Positions 54,153 through 63,584 of a DNA stretch of 64,000 nucleotides are shown here, in pieces. Position numbers and translations under genes: made by a program. Source of the stretch: Candidatus Hydrogenedentota bacterium (GTDB lineage Bacteria; Hydrogenedentota; Hydrogenedentia; Hydrogenedentales; JAEUWI01); NCBI GenBank assembly GCA_019637335.1, contig JAHBVV010000032.1, positions 1 to 64,000 on the forward strand, given 5' to 3'. Below the pieces are notes generated by a model, which had not been told where the DNA came from, did not search any database, and worked only from the letters and a program-made list of their open reading frames with translations. The number at the start of each line of letters is the position of its first letter. Position 1 is the first letter of the stretch.

Positions 54153-57100
54153 CTAACTCGTGCAATCCGCCACTCCAGGCTCATAGAACGATAACAGTCT
54201 CTCACGGATTTCGCCTGGAATATCTCGGACGCCTGCACGTTCGGGCGAAAAGTATGCTAAGAGATCTTGTATGGACCAAAAACCGTGTCGGCCACCGTCG
54301 CTCCAAGATTGAAGTGCAGTTCGGCCGATGAATCCACGTGCAAAAAACGCAAGCAACACCAATGCTCCAAGGGCGGTTAGCTCCTTAAACCCACTTTCAA
54401 TCCCAGGCGAATTTTGACAACGCCATGGATACCAAATGACTATATCACCGAGACGTGGCAACTCCGTCTTGTTTTCTGTGCTCTGTCCGATCAAGCGAAA
54501 TCTGATATTCTCGTTCGGACCAATCGTCATGCGGATACCCATGTCCTTGTAAAGCTCTCCTGCTTGGTATTCTTCACCAAACCCATCGCCCTCTTTGAGA
54601 AGATCCAGTAACATTCTATTGGCATCTCTAACGGCGCTCTCTTCAATCACTAAACCCTCGCCAGAATCGCGGGTGCCCCCGTGCAATCCAAGTGATTGCC
54701 TAATCTGGTCACAGTATTGACGCCAATGAGAATCAATCTTTGGGCGCCGGGCCATTAGGTCCTTGATAGACTCACATTCATTTGCAAAGAATTCGAAGAC
54801 TCCATCGACCACACATCTCGCATTAATCTCAACGTCAAGTACAATATTATGAAATCGATCTTGTGGATGTCTTGACGTAAGTATCACATGAGGAGTTATG
54901 TGTTTCGAAAGTAAGCAACGAATAGTCTCCCTTCGCAGTGCACGAGACCCGCCTGAGTCCCCACCCCGTAGAGCAATGCCTTCCGTGGGCACGCCCCACA
55001 TAAGGCGACGGGAAAAACGAGGCAGCTTGGTCTGAAACTCTCGGGGTGCCACATCGGAAAGATCAGCAAAACACCGCCAACAGAACATGACGAGCCAAGA
55101 CAGTCGGTCACAATATTTTTGAGCAAATGGTTTTCGGGATTCGGAGTTTTCCGGGTTAGAAAGCTCGGCAATCTTGCCTAACTCTTCGCCTCTGATCCAC
55201 ATTAGAGACGCGGCGCAGAGTCGCATAAGCATGGGCTCTATGAACTCTTCTCGACGGGTTTTTCCGAGATCATCGCGCTCAATACACTCCTTCGCCTGCT
55301 CACGAATCGCCTCAATCAAAGACTCCAGTGCGTGGTCAGAAATTGACAGCCGACGCAGTTCGTCACGAAGACGAGCCTCGACTTCTGAATCATTCTTCGT
55401 AAAGAACTCCTCACCACGGTCCCTGTTCCCTTTTTCCTGCTCATAACAATACACTCGTGCAGACAACCAGAAGTCACGAGCAGTTATCAGTCCCGGTAAA
55501 ACGAGTTCGACAGGAGGGTTCTCTACGCCAATCTGGCGGAGCCGCAATAGCCATCGTTGAATCGGCCATATACTCGCGAATTGAGTACCCGTATCCAACA
55601 GCGCGAAAACATGGGGCAGGGCTTGGTAGGTATTGTCGAGAAGAATTCCATCCGGGTGCCCACTAGCGGTATCCTCAGCGACTTTGCTAACCAGCGGAGG
55701 TCGAACATTTGGCGCGCTGGCTAATTCGAGGATGCGAAAGACAAGATCCTTCGCAAGTTCGCGTGACTCTTCCGTGGCCGCTTCGTAATACAACGTATTT
55801 TTAAACAGCGCGAGAATGTCTCGTACTCTTACAGATCGCCCTTCACCCAAATGGCGCATCAGTGTTATCACGGTCCGCAAACTGGGAAACGATACGTCGT
55901 CTATTTTGGCCAGTGTTTGCTTTTGCAGCTTTCGAATGTCAGCCTCAAGTATCGCATTACTTAATTGTTCGCCTCCCGGAGAAGACCTCAAATAGTACCT
56001 TCTAATGACTTCCGAAGCATCACTAAACATTTCTATGCAAACTAACGCTTCACCTCGGTCCGCGAGGCCAAAACGTCCCGCACGGCCCAACAAATTGTGA
56101 TACTCGTTCGGTTTCAGCCAACGCTTTGGAGAAATATCATCACTGTCGTAATCGACTCGGGGCCACTTGAGGTCCGCGAGGATTACGCAATCAACGCTTA
56201 AATTCACGCCATACGTCAAAGTTTCGGTGGTGTATATGATCAGACCGGCTTTGGAATCGTGACGTTGAGAGAAGTGATGCTCAATGGATTGGCGAATCTC
56301 TCGATGGGTATCACTAACGTGTACATATATTCCCTGCTCCGCAAGGTCTCGAAATAATCGCTCTTCCTTCTGATCTTCCATATATCTCAGGGCGAGTTCG
56401 AACCCTTCAGGCAATCGCCTCTTATTATTTTTGCTTGACGCACTTCTCGCTCGGAGGTGCAAATCGGCTAACCGACGCGTACCAAAGGACGAGTTGACGC
56501 ATACAAGGACAACACCGTATTCAAGGCTCTTCTTCTGCACCAATGGCACAAGTTTTTCATAAAAAGTGCCGTCGTTTTTCTTGACCGTCTCAAAACCTGA
56601 GCTAAATGAACGCTTGGTCAGAGTTTCCTGGACCTTGACTATTAATTTTCTTGCCTCAGAAGACTCCAGATGGCGGTCCTTCTCTTCCTTAAATTCGACG
56701 ATTCTGATTGATTCATCACCGTTTGGCCAAACAAGCTGATGAAGTAAAGGCACCGGCCGCTCAGGCGCGACAATCCTGATAGGAGGGACTTCTCTACTCC
56801 TCTTATCTTTATATGTAAGCAAGTTCTTTACAGAGTCTACACTGGCAATCTGCTCGGTGCTGATACCAACAATCCGGCATATCTTCTCTGCTTTTCCGTT
56901 AGCATCGAGTATTCGAGCCAACAAAGTATCGAGAACACCGCCCCGTTGCTCATTGGCGAGCATATGGATTTCATCAATGACGACCATCCCGATTCCATTG
57001 TTCGCAATCTCACTCAAGAAGAGATCGGCTTTCTCATAGACGATCATCGCGACCTTGAAATCGCCGCTCCGAATACGGCTGTCGTCTTCCGGAAACTCGC

Positions 57101-58247
57101 CCGAAGAGCGCAATACCCCTCGTTTATCGAGGACCCCGGCAACGCAATATCTATCTATGAATTTATCATAGCGTTCATTAACGAGAGAGCGCGTTGGCGC
57201 GATATAGATGACAGGACGAAAATGTTCGACAGCCATGCTCAGGACCAGTAATTCAGCTACGGTTGTCTTTCCACAGCCCGTTGGCCCTCCAAGTAGCACA
57301 TGAGTGAATTCGCTATTCGCTCCAAAAGTAGGAAACAGCTTGTTTTGCTCGCTTGTAGCCCCTGAACTTCTGAGCTCGACTTGTGGACTCGAAGCGCCTT
57401 CGTAATTAAGTGCAGCTTCTACCATACCCCCTGGGTTAGCCGTTTCATCCCAGGCACGTTGATTCTTATCCAGGATTTTACCGACCGACCCAGGGTCGGA
57501 TGGGATTGCGAGGTGGAGGAGGTCTTTCAGTCTCGGCCGCCGCCCAGGATTCTCATCGACTCCATCCTTGGCAATTCTTCCTCTTTTTTCCAGACCCAAC
57601 CATTTCGCCAATCCATCAAGAGCAGGGTGATCGGACGTATTTCTCGCCGTGTTCTCTCGCAATTGAAACAAGAAAACTTGACCCAAGTCGGAGTGTGCCA
57701 TTTCTTCCCACAGCTCTTCAAAAGAGTTTGGAACTGGCTTCGGATCAATGCCTTCCGAAACGAATACCTTGTCGTCAGGATGTAGTAGAAGTACCGCGCC
57801 TGTCTCGAGTGCATGGACAACCTTCTCCGCTACATAGCCATATTCTCCCAGTTTCTGCGCTTGAATCTGAGAATCGAGTCGGGCACTCAACAACACGAGG
57901 AGAGAGCTTGCGTTGGCACGCTTCCCAGGAAACACGTAACGTGCCATAAGTTCACAGAGCATGGCGGCCGATTTGCCCTCTATCTGGCTATTGGCAACCT
58001 CTTCTGCTTTGACACTCTTGGACTCAAAATGCACCGCTACTGTTTTTGCAAGATGCTCTACTGACGTGTTTAGAAAGGAATCTTTGAAAGGTTTATTTGT
58101 GTTTAAAGGAGAGTCGTTCCACCACAATCCCGCTTCGCCATCACCCTCATAGACAAGTACAGTCTCTACTTTTTCGGCTTCATCACGGTCATTAAGAACG
58201 ACCAGCGGAAATCCTAGCAAAAATGGGGTTGTCGCTTTACTGTTCAA
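54153..58247 (-). CDS. Ski2-like DExH helicase of an unassigned four-gene operon
   Basis: 1364 residues. SF2 motifs: LLGGPTGCGKTTVAEL (I, about 320-335), YIAPTRSLVNERYD (Ia), GMVVIDEIHMLANEQRGG (II, DEIH, about 420), VGISTEQ (III), TTETLTYGVNLSVDCVI (V) and LLGRAGRFGLADRGEAL (VI, about 722). The DEIH box and GVNL motif are those of Ski2/Hel308-type helicases. The first 300 residues and the last 450 are not recognised. TTG start at 58247 overlaps the upstream gene's stop by 11 bp; no ATG exists for about 90 residues after it. Ski2-like helicases drive Hachiman and other defence systems, but the partner genes here are not HamA-like. Composition is less GC-rich than the flanks, suggesting transfer. 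Confidence 0.85.
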   Translation of the reverse strand: MNSKATTPFLLGFPLVVLNDRDEAEKVETVLVYEGDGEAGLWWNDSPLNTNKPFKDSFLNTSVEHLAKTVAVHFESKSVKAEEVANSQIEGKSAAMLCELMARYVFPGKRANASSLLVLLSARLDSQIQAQKLGEYGYVAEKVVHALETGAVLLLHPDDKVFVSEGIDPKPVPNSFEELWEEMAHSDLGQVFLFQLRENTARNTSDHPALDGLAKWLGLEKRGRIAKDGVDENPGRRPRLKDLLHLAIPSDPGSVGKILDKNQRAWDETANPGGMVEAALNYEGASSPQVELRSSGATSEQNKLFPTFGANSEFTHVLLGGPTGCGKTTVAELLVLSMAVEHFRPVIYIAPTRSLVNERYDKFIDRYCVAGVLDKRGVLRSSGEFPEDDSRIRSGDFKVAMIVYEKADLFLSEIANNGIGMVVIDEIHMLANEQRGGVLDTLLARILDANGKAEKICRIVGISTEQIASVDSVKNLLTYKDKRSREVPPIRIVAPERPVPLLHQLVWPNGDESIRIVEFKEEKDRHLESSEARKLIVKVQETLTKRSFSSGFETVKKNDGTFYEKLVPLVQKKSLEYGVVLVCVNSSFGTRRLADLHLRARSASSKNNKRRLPEGFELALRYMEDQKEERLFRDLAEQGIYVHVSDTHREIRQSIEHHFSQRHDSKAGLIIYTTETLTYGVNLSVDCVILADLKWPRVDYDSDDISPKRWLKPNEYHNLLGRAGRFGLADRGEALVCIEMFSDASEVIRRYYLRSSPGGEQLSNAILEADIRKLQKQTLAKIDDVSFPSLRTVITLMRHLGEGRSVRVRDILALFKNTLYYEAATEESRELAKDLVFRILELASAPNVRPPLVSKVAEDTASGHPDGILLDNTYQALPHVFALLDTGTQFASIWPIQRWLLRLRQIGVENPPVELVLPGLITARDFWLSARVYCYEQEKGNRDRGEEFFTKNDSEVEARLRDELRRLSISDHALESLIEAIREQAKECIERDDLGKTRREEFIEPMLMRLCAASLMWIRGEELGKIAELSNPENSESRKPFAQKYCDRLSWLVMFCWRCFADLSDVAPREFQTKLPRFSRRLMWGVPTEGIALRGGDSGGSRALRRETIRCLLSKHITPHVILTSRHPQDRFHNIVLDVEINARCVVDGVFEFFANECESIKDLMARRPKIDSHWRQYCDQIRQSLGLHGGTRDSGEGLVIEESAVRDANRMLLDLLKEGDGFGEEYQAGELYKDMGIRMTIGPNENIRFRLIGQSTENKTELPRLGDIVIWYPWRCQNSPGIESGFKELTALGALVLLAFFARGFIGRTALQSWSDGGRHGFWSIQDLLAYFSPERAGVRDIPGEIRERLLSFYEPGVADCTS

Positions 58248-59472
58248 TGATCAGTACCTTCACGGTTTGAGCGGAATACTCAATTGCTGGTGAGTCAACA
58301 ATCCGAATGGCCACATCCACGGCACCACGAAGCTGAATACTTTCGGAGATGCTACCGTCGTCGCACTCGATAGTAAGACGTTGCGAAGGCGCGACACACT
58401 CAAAGACGACGGAAATGCTGGTTCTTGGAGATTCTGCAAACACGCTGATACGACCCACGCCATCTCCATCAAGTGTTACATCGACATGACCCCCGTCTTT
58501 CAACTCTATTGTTTCTGCAATACCGCCACTTGATGCTGCCAACCTAAGAGACTTCTCAGGCCTTGATAGTTGTTGTGTCACCGCAGGCTCGCCGCCCTCG
58601 GTTTCGACCGGCCAAGACCCGTCATTGTCACCCTTCTTTAGTCCTTGGTGTTCGCTCCAGAGTGCGCGAGCATCGACGACATTGGGTTCTTCGGTCATTT
58701 CCGTATCTCTTATCCCCCCGGACATCAACTTAATTGCCGCGTCTCTGTACGGTGTATCACAGATCTGCACATATTCCTGATACATACGAACCACGGCCCC
58801 GTCATCCACAGATATGGAGCCAGTAAATGAAGCGATGGTGTCCGCATTATGGGCAGCGCCGTATGAGGCATACCGCCAATGAACGAGCGCTTCGAGCTCA
58901 TCTTCCTCGAGAAACCCCACACCTTTCATAAGCAGTGATCTGGGCACGGGGTGTTCCATTCCCATAGCGGCGAAACCGGCGAGGTGATGTGGCCGGTCCC
59001 CCAGAAGAAAGTCATCAAGGGTTGCCAGTTCGGGGCAGTAGGCAACCGGTACGACTTGAACTAACTCGTCCTCCTCACCGGGAGTCGCGAGTATCAAGTA
59101 CCCATCTGGTATGGGCACTACCTTGCGATTATCAATGGGCCATGGAGACCACAGGGTTCCCATCACCATCGGGATTTGTGGTTGCGATGCTCTTCGGGCC
59201 CTTGCATTTCGAATCTCAATCAACCGATCCATATCCGCAAGAAATTTTTCTTCCGCTTCTTTATTGAGTGGGGGAGGAGACACTGCTTTAGATTCAGCTG
59301 CCTCTTCGTCATCTGCGATGGTAAGCAGAAACAAGCGCAGGTGCTTTGATAAGCATTCCTCCTGATCTGCCACAAAGAAACGGAGCGACTTAACGCTATC
59401 AAAGTCTTTCAAGATCACGTCGGCCAAATAGGATTGCGCAAGGCCCGGATCGGACCAGTCAGGTTGTATCAT
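58237..59472 (-). CDS. Unrecognised 411-residue protein of the helicase operon
   Basis: No known family recognised. The N-terminal half is mixed alpha/beta with an acidic stretch (ADDEEAAESKAVSPPPLNKE) and a central part (VPIPDGYLILATPGEEDELV; VVPVAYCPELATLDDFLLGD). After about residue 300 the sequence becomes a run of short beta strands (ETIELKDGGHVDVTLDGDGV, RISVFAESPRTSISVVFECV, RLTIECDDGSISESIQLRGA), which looks like one or two beta-sandwich domains. No signal peptide, membrane segment or nuclease motif. The gene is coupled to the helicase gene by an 11-bp overlap, so the two products probably work together, perhaps as target sensor and helicase (inference). Confidence 0.75.
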   Translation of the reverse strand: MIQPDWSDPGLAQSYLADVILKDFDSVKSLRFFVADQEECLSKHLRLFLLTIADDEEAAESKAVSPPPLNKEAEEKFLADMDRLIEIRNARARRASQPQIPMVMGTLWSPWPIDNRKVVPIPDGYLILATPGEEDELVQVVPVAYCPELATLDDFLLGDRPHHLAGFAAMGMEHPVPRSLLMKGVGFLEEDELEALVHWRYASYGAAHNADTIASFTGSISVDDGAVVRMYQEYVQICDTPYRDAAIKLMSGGIRDTEMTEEPNVVDARALWSEHQGLKKGDNDGSWPVETEGGEPAVTQQLSRPEKSLRLAASSGGIAETIELKDGGHVDVTLDGDGVGRISVFAESPRTSISVVFECVAPSQRLTIECDDGSISESIQLRGAVDVAIRIVDSPAIEYSAQTVKVLIIEQ

Positions 59473-59543
59473 AACAGTGCTTGCTTTCCGCAGAAGCTAC
59501 GTTTGTAAACTTGATGACTACATCTAAGCATTACTTGCGCCGT

Positions 59544-60560
59544 TTATCCGGGTTGAGGGGTATTACTCTCAAGCAGCAGCTCCATCGGACCCGCATAGAC
59601 GGCAGCAAGTGCTGCCTTGAACAACTCTTCGTCATCACATTCTACCTTCAGCTTTGCCAGTTTCTTTTTTACTCTTCCAAAAGCATCCGACACACGCTGT
59701 GCGTTCCGGGGGCCATCAGGCACTCCACTGGCGGCACACCATGCAATAATTCCTCTAGCGCTCAGATTGTTTTCGCGACCCGCCCAGACGTATCGCTCGG
59801 CGAGGGTCATGGTGCTCCAGATACGAGTCTTCCAAGCTTCGAGTTCCTCTACGTCTATCAGAGATTGGTCCCGCTTGCCTATAGTATCCTGCCGCGTAAG
59901 ACCAGACCCGTCCTCTTCGCTGACGGGCTCGTCCAAATCAACTTGTGCCGCTCGTGAAGGAAAATGCAAGCCCGGAGGCATAAGAGCTACAAGTGCATAA
60001 GCCAGGGTACTACGGTTAACCGCTCCAAGTGTCTCGACCACATGACGACCGATACGCTTCAAATCTTCATTGCGCAATATAGGATCGTCAAGTTTGGAGT
60101 CCTCCCCGTAAAGGACTAGCCTTATAACGTCAAAATCTTCATCCAGGTGGGTCGAGGTCTGGTTCACACAGAAAACAAACCGGTCCCTAATCGCTTCCGC
60201 CACAGTATTCACATCGTGGTTGGAAATTCTCGAGAGCCCCAGCTCTTCCTGGAGTGGGCCCAAGCGCATGTAGAACTTCCCACTCAATTTCCCCTGGTTT
60301 TCCTGGTTGAGATACTGCCGCCACAACAGACGAATGCCTGGAACTGGGTCCGGACAATCTATGAGCTCTTGGCGTTTGCGATCACTCTCGATATATTCCC
60401 AGAACCCACTCAACAGACCATCGGGATCTTTCAGCCAAGCCAGTCGACTACCCACACTCTGCCTCAAGTGTTCATTCAATTTGCGCACATCCGGCTGCGG
60501 TTCTGCTCCGGAAAAAAGAGAATGAACCATGTGGCAAACTTTGATTGGGAGACGTGCCAC
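59544..60560 (-). CDS. Helical protein with a sigma-4-like end
   Basis: 338 residues. The region TMTLAERYVWAGRENNLSAR, then GIIAWC and AQRVSDAFGRVKKKLAKLK (about 245-310) has the spacing of a sigma-factor region 4-like helix-turn-helix, and the whole protein is mostly helical. It may be a diverged sigma-like or DNA-binding protein; I cannot confirm an ECF assignment. GTG start at 60560 with AAAGGA 10 nt upstream, 2 bp after the stop of the preceding gene; 71 bp separate it from the next one. A regulatory role within the operon is plausible but inferred. Confidence 0.7.
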   Translation of the reverse strand: MARLPIKVCHMVHSLFSGAEPQPDVRKLNEHLRQSVGSRLAWLKDPDGLLSGFWEYIESDRKRQELIDCPDPVPGIRLLWRQYLNQENQGKLSGKFYMRLGPLQEELGLSRISNHDVNTVAEAIRDRFVFCVNQTSTHLDEDFDVIRLVLYGEDSKLDDPILRNEDLKRIGRHVVETLGAVNRSTLAYALVALMPPGLHFPSRAAQVDLDEPVSEEDGSGLTRQDTIGKRDQSLIDVEELEAWKTRIWSTMTLAERYVWAGRENNLSARGIIAWCAASGVPDGPRNAQRVSDAFGRVKKKLAKLKVECDDEELFKAALAAVYAGPMELLLESNTPQPG

Positions 60561-60562
60561 TG

Positions 60563-61198
60563 TTATTTGTTCCTTTCCCCGTCCTTACTACAGTTTGCAG
60601 TGGGCACTTGCCAAGTTGCAGCGAGGTCACAATCCGACCATGCCGGATACTCTTTGAAAATCTTTCTCACCTGTTGCAGATCGCATTGAATCTCGCTGGA
60701 GATCAGCATCTCGACCCGCTTGAGTTCAGCAAGTTCTCCGGAATCAAGGCTTGACTTGTGCCGGTTCGGGCGAATGCCTCCACGTGAACTATAGAATTGC
60801 TCGCGCATGAACATAAAACGGTGCAAGACGTCGAAATACCCCCCGCGCCCGTCACCGACCAAGTTGTCTACACGAATACTGTAACGTACGAGAGTATTCT
60901 TGGTGTGCCCGTGGAGGATTGGAATCCGCGCGAATGGCGTAGCGTCGTCGCGCGTGGTGGCGCAGCCGAAGTGTCCTTTTCGGTCCTCGCGCTGCACACG
61001 GCTATAGCCCGGGTTCGTCTCACCCCACAGGTGCTCGGGTACCCAGTAGATACTGCCCCGCGGTACGGGCTGTACTTCCGCGAGCAGCATCTCTGCCATT
61101 CTTAGATTTTCCACCGAAGGCATTCGCATATCTCCCCGTGCTTTCGAAAGGACTTCCAGCGTCCCTCTACCCTTGGCGGGTAACTGTATAGTGGACAC
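60563..61198 (-). CDS. First gene of the helicase operon, possibly MazF/PemK-like
   Basis: 211 residues. A middle segment, PRGSIYWVPEHLWGETNPGY, SRVQREDRKGHFGCATTRDD and IPILHGHT, has the order of conserved residues of MazF/PemK-like beta-barrel proteins (strand, R-x-D/E-R-K-G-H, P-x-x-H-G). Similarity is only by eye and the protein is longer than usual toxins. The end is helical (ELAELKRVEMLISSEIQCDL, QQVRKIFKEYPAW). GTG at 61198 is the first in-frame start; the ribosome site is weak, and ATG codons about 23 and 33 residues further on are alternatives. It opens the leftward four-gene unit; the promoter must be in 61199-61400, shared with the divergent DUF1232 gene. Confidence 0.6.
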   Translation of the reverse strand: MSTIQLPAKGRGTLEVLSKARGDMRMPSVENLRMAEMLLAEVQPVPRGSIYWVPEHLWGETNPGYSRVQREDRKGHFGCATTRDDATPFARIPILHGHTKNTLVRYSIRVDNLVGDGRGGYFDVLHRFMFMREQFYSSRGGIRPNRHKSSLDSGELAELKRVEMLISSEIQCDLQQVRKIFKEYPAWSDCDLAATWQVPTANCSKDGERNK

Positions 61199-61410
61199 TG
61201 CGCGACATACAAGTCTCAGTAAACGGAACTATTCACTGAGGGGGGCTCATTCGATACGGAATTTCGCGAAGGTTGCCGCTGCATCCCACGGAAATTCTTC
61301 CGGACCTGCTCTTATTACAAGAAGAACGCCGAGGACACCAAGCTTAGATCGGCAAGGACTAACAAAGCAGCAACGATAACCGTAGCGCGCAATTGAAGGT
61401 GAGAAGAATC

Positions 61411-61785
61411 ATGAAAAAAATCAAGGGCAAAAAGCACCTGACGACGGTCACCGCGAAAGACGTGCAGAATGTTCTCGGGCAATTGGATGAAGTGAATCGG
61501 AAGGTAAGATCCTCTGGCTCCCTTAGAGAATTCTTCGACGATGTCGTTGACATGGGCACTCTGATTCGCGACTTCACTACTGGCCGTTATTCCTTGGTTC
61601 CCTGGCGAACCGTTTCAGCAGTGACTGTGACGCTTACGTATGTTTTCATGCCGTTGGATGCCATCCCCGACCTGATACCTGGCATCGGTCTCACCGACGA
61701 TGCCGCCGTGGTCGCGCTCTGCCTGTCTCTGATACAGGACGACCTCGAGGACTATCGCCGCTGGCGGCTGCGGAGTGGGGGCTAA
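61411..61785 (+). CDS. DUF1232 (YkvA-like) membrane protein
   Basis: 124 residues. The C-terminal half carries the DUF1232 signature: VPWRTVSAVTVTLTYVFMPL, then DAIPDLIPGIGLTDDAAVVA, a membrane-associated hairpin with the D-x-I-P-D-x-I-P motif. Function of the family is unknown. ATG at 61411 with GGTGAG before it; an upstream TTG at 61393 is less likely. It is divergent from the helicase operon. A short terminator-like hairpin follows 85 bp after the stop. Confidence 0.82.
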   Translation: MKKIKGKKHLTTVTAKDVQNVLGQLDEVNRKVRSSGSLREFFDDVVDMGTLIRDFTTGRYSLVPWRTVSAVTVTLTYVFMPLDAIPDLIPGIGLTDDAAVVALCLSLIQDDLEDYRRWRLRSGG

Positions 61786-61869
61786 TACGCCTCTGCGTCA
61801 GACCTACATCCACCACAAGAACGATAACCATGTCCATCAAGCTTTCGTCATTCGCATTAGACAATCCTT

Positions 61870-61887
61870 CCCCAGTTTGGGGGTTTT
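61870..61887 (+). terminator. Weak intrinsic terminator after the DUF1232 gene
   Basis: A 5-bp stem (CCCCA/TGGGG, loop GTT) is followed by GTTTT on the plus strand. Short, so only moderately convincing. Confidence 0.4.
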
Positions 61888-61980
61888 AACTGCGGCGAAA
61901 ACATCATCCTCCATGATGACCGGAAATCTTCCTCAACTCGCTCTTAGTTACCTTTGTAATCAGCCCACGGAGAAGGAACC

Positions 61981-62100
61981 ATGAATCTGATCGCCCTACT
62001 AAAATCCCCGCTGGCTCGTGAGGTGGCCAGTATGGTCGTTCTGAGTCTAGTGGGCATGCTGCTCGACAAACTTGAGGATAGTCGGGCAAGGCCCAATTGA
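61981..62100 (+). CDS. 39-residue ORF with a strong ribosome site
   Basis: Encodes MNLIALLKSPLAREVASMVV, then LSLVGMLLDKLEDSRARPN, a hydrophobic or amphipathic helix with a charged tail. GGAGAAGGAACC directly precedes the ATG. It lies 150 bp before the exported nuclease-like gene on the same strand. It could be a small membrane peptide, a leader, or an immunity-type or holin-like partner of that gene; none of this is shown. Confidence 0.5.
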   Translation: MNLIALLKSPLAREVASMVVLSLVGMLLDKLEDSRARPN

Positions 62101-62250
62101 CTGGTTTGATCCATAGGCCGCGTACCACAACCGACACAAGGATCCGCCATGAGATCAATCACCATTTCTCTCGCCGCAGCCGACTTCAATACCAACTCAA
62201 ACCCAAGCAACGCCATAGAACATACCACCTCCTACAAAGGAAACAAATCC

Positions 62251-63366
62251 ATGAAAAGCACCCTCTCCTTCACCGCCATGGTTGCCGCTGGCCTTCTGCT
62301 TGCCGGCTTCGCCGCAGCCGACACCAGTCTCAAGCCCCCTGCGGATCTCAGCACGCTTACCAGCCACCAGCACGCGTGGCACGAAGCCTCTTCCGAGACC
62401 CGAAAGCTCATGGCCGAAGCCCTCGGCGAGGCGGGTGCCGCCCAGTGGGCCAAGGGCCAGGGTTACGAGCCCGTCCTCGACCACACCCAGAAGCAGTTCC
62501 GCCAGGGCGTGGATCAGGTCTACCGCACGCCCGACGGCAAGATCGTGTGCCTCGAAGCCAAAGGCGGCACCAGCACCCTCGGGCAGCGCAAGGGCCTCAC
62601 CCAGGGCACGCCCGAGTTCGCCGTCGAATCCGCCGCCGACATGCTCAAAAGCCCCAGAACCACCGTCGAGGAGAAGAGGGTCGCCGCCCTGGTGCTCCAG
62701 GCCGCCAAAGAAGGCGCCCTCGAGACGGTCGTGATCCACACCGAACACACCTACGGCGAGCCCAAGGCCCCTCGCGTGAAAGAGGGCTTCCACTTCACCA
62801 CCGACCACCCGAAGTCGAAGGCCGCCGCCAGCCGCGCCGCCACCCTCGTCGAAGAGCTTCAGGACATCATCCAAGTCGCACTGAACGGCACCAACACCGC
62901 CGCCAGAAAGGCCGCCCAGGAGGCCGCGGACGCCCTCAAAGGCAGCGCCCTCGCACTCAAGCTCACCAAAACCCTCGCCAAATTCGCGGCTCCCGTCCTC
63001 GTCATCGTCGATCTCTACGCGGCAACCCAAGAGTACCAATCCATCGAAGCCGAATTCGCCCAGGGCCGCATCACCGAAGACGAACGCCTCAACCGCCACG
63101 TCCAGCAGGTGACCGGCATGATCGGTGGCTGGGCCGGCGCCGCCGGCGGGGCCTGGGTCGGGGCGATCGGCGGGAGCGCCGCCGGCGCCGCCATCGGCTC
63201 CTTCGTGCCGGTCATCGGCAACGCCGTAGGCGCCACCGTCGGCGGTGTCGTCGGCGCTGTTGCCGGCGGTATCGGTGGCTACGCCGGCGGTGATCGCGCG
63301 GGACGCGCCACCACCGACTGGGTCCTCGGCACCGCGCTGGAAGCCGCCCCGAAAACCGGCGACTGA
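62251..63366 (+). CDS. Exported PD-(D/E)xK-like nuclease with glycine-zipper tail
   Basis: 371 residues. A signal peptide (MKSTLSFTAMVAAGLLLAGF, AAADT) leads to a domain with AQWAKGQGYEPVLDHTQ, then QGVDQVYRTPDGKIVCLEAK and GGTS (about 90-115). The D...LEAK-G pattern is that of restriction-endonuclease-fold nucleases seen in polymorphic toxins. After a helical middle the C-terminus is a long glycine zipper (GAAGGAWVGAIGGSAAGAAI, VGATVGGVVGAVAGGIGGYA) able to insert in membranes. ATG at 62251 with AAAGGA upstream; the frame is open from 62149 but without a better start. I infer an envelope-acting or secreted nuclease effector; no clear immunity gene except perhaps the 39-residue ORF. Confidence 0.7.
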   Translation: MKSTLSFTAMVAAGLLLAGFAAADTSLKPPADLSTLTSHQHAWHEASSETRKLMAEALGEAGAAQWAKGQGYEPVLDHTQKQFRQGVDQVYRTPDGKIVCLEAKGGTSTLGQRKGLTQGTPEFAVESAADMLKSPRTTVEEKRVAALVLQAAKEGALETVVIHTEHTYGEPKAPRVKEGFHFTTDHPKSKAAASRAATLVEELQDIIQVALNGTNTAARKAAQEAADALKGSALALKLTKTLAKFAAPVLVIVDLYAATQEYQSIEAEFAQGRITEDERLNRHVQQVTGMIGGWAGAAGGAWVGAIGGSAAGAAIGSFVPVIGNAVGATVGGVVGAVAGGIGGYAGGDRAGRATTDWVLGTALEAAPKTGD

Positions 63367-63534
63367 CCTGAGACCGCCTAATCTGGACATCACCCCAATG
63401 AAGCTTCCCCATGAAACTTCTACTAAACGAAACGTGGCGGGGTGTACCCCGACGATGAAAATTGTCAGTGCTACTAAAGATTCAGCGGACCTAGATTCTA
63501 TCACCACACGATTTTTGATGCAGAATACGACGAG

Positions 63535-63554
63535 AACTTCGGACGTCCGAAATT
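63535..63554. repeat. Dispersed palindrome, copy 4
   Basis: AACTTCGGACGTCCGAAATT, one mismatch at the outer ends, between the convergent nuclease-like and Dam-like genes. Same core as the copies at 421, 2652 and 54058. Confidence 0.6.
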
Positions 63555-63584
63555 TCCCAAGCACACCACCTATCATCCGCGCCC

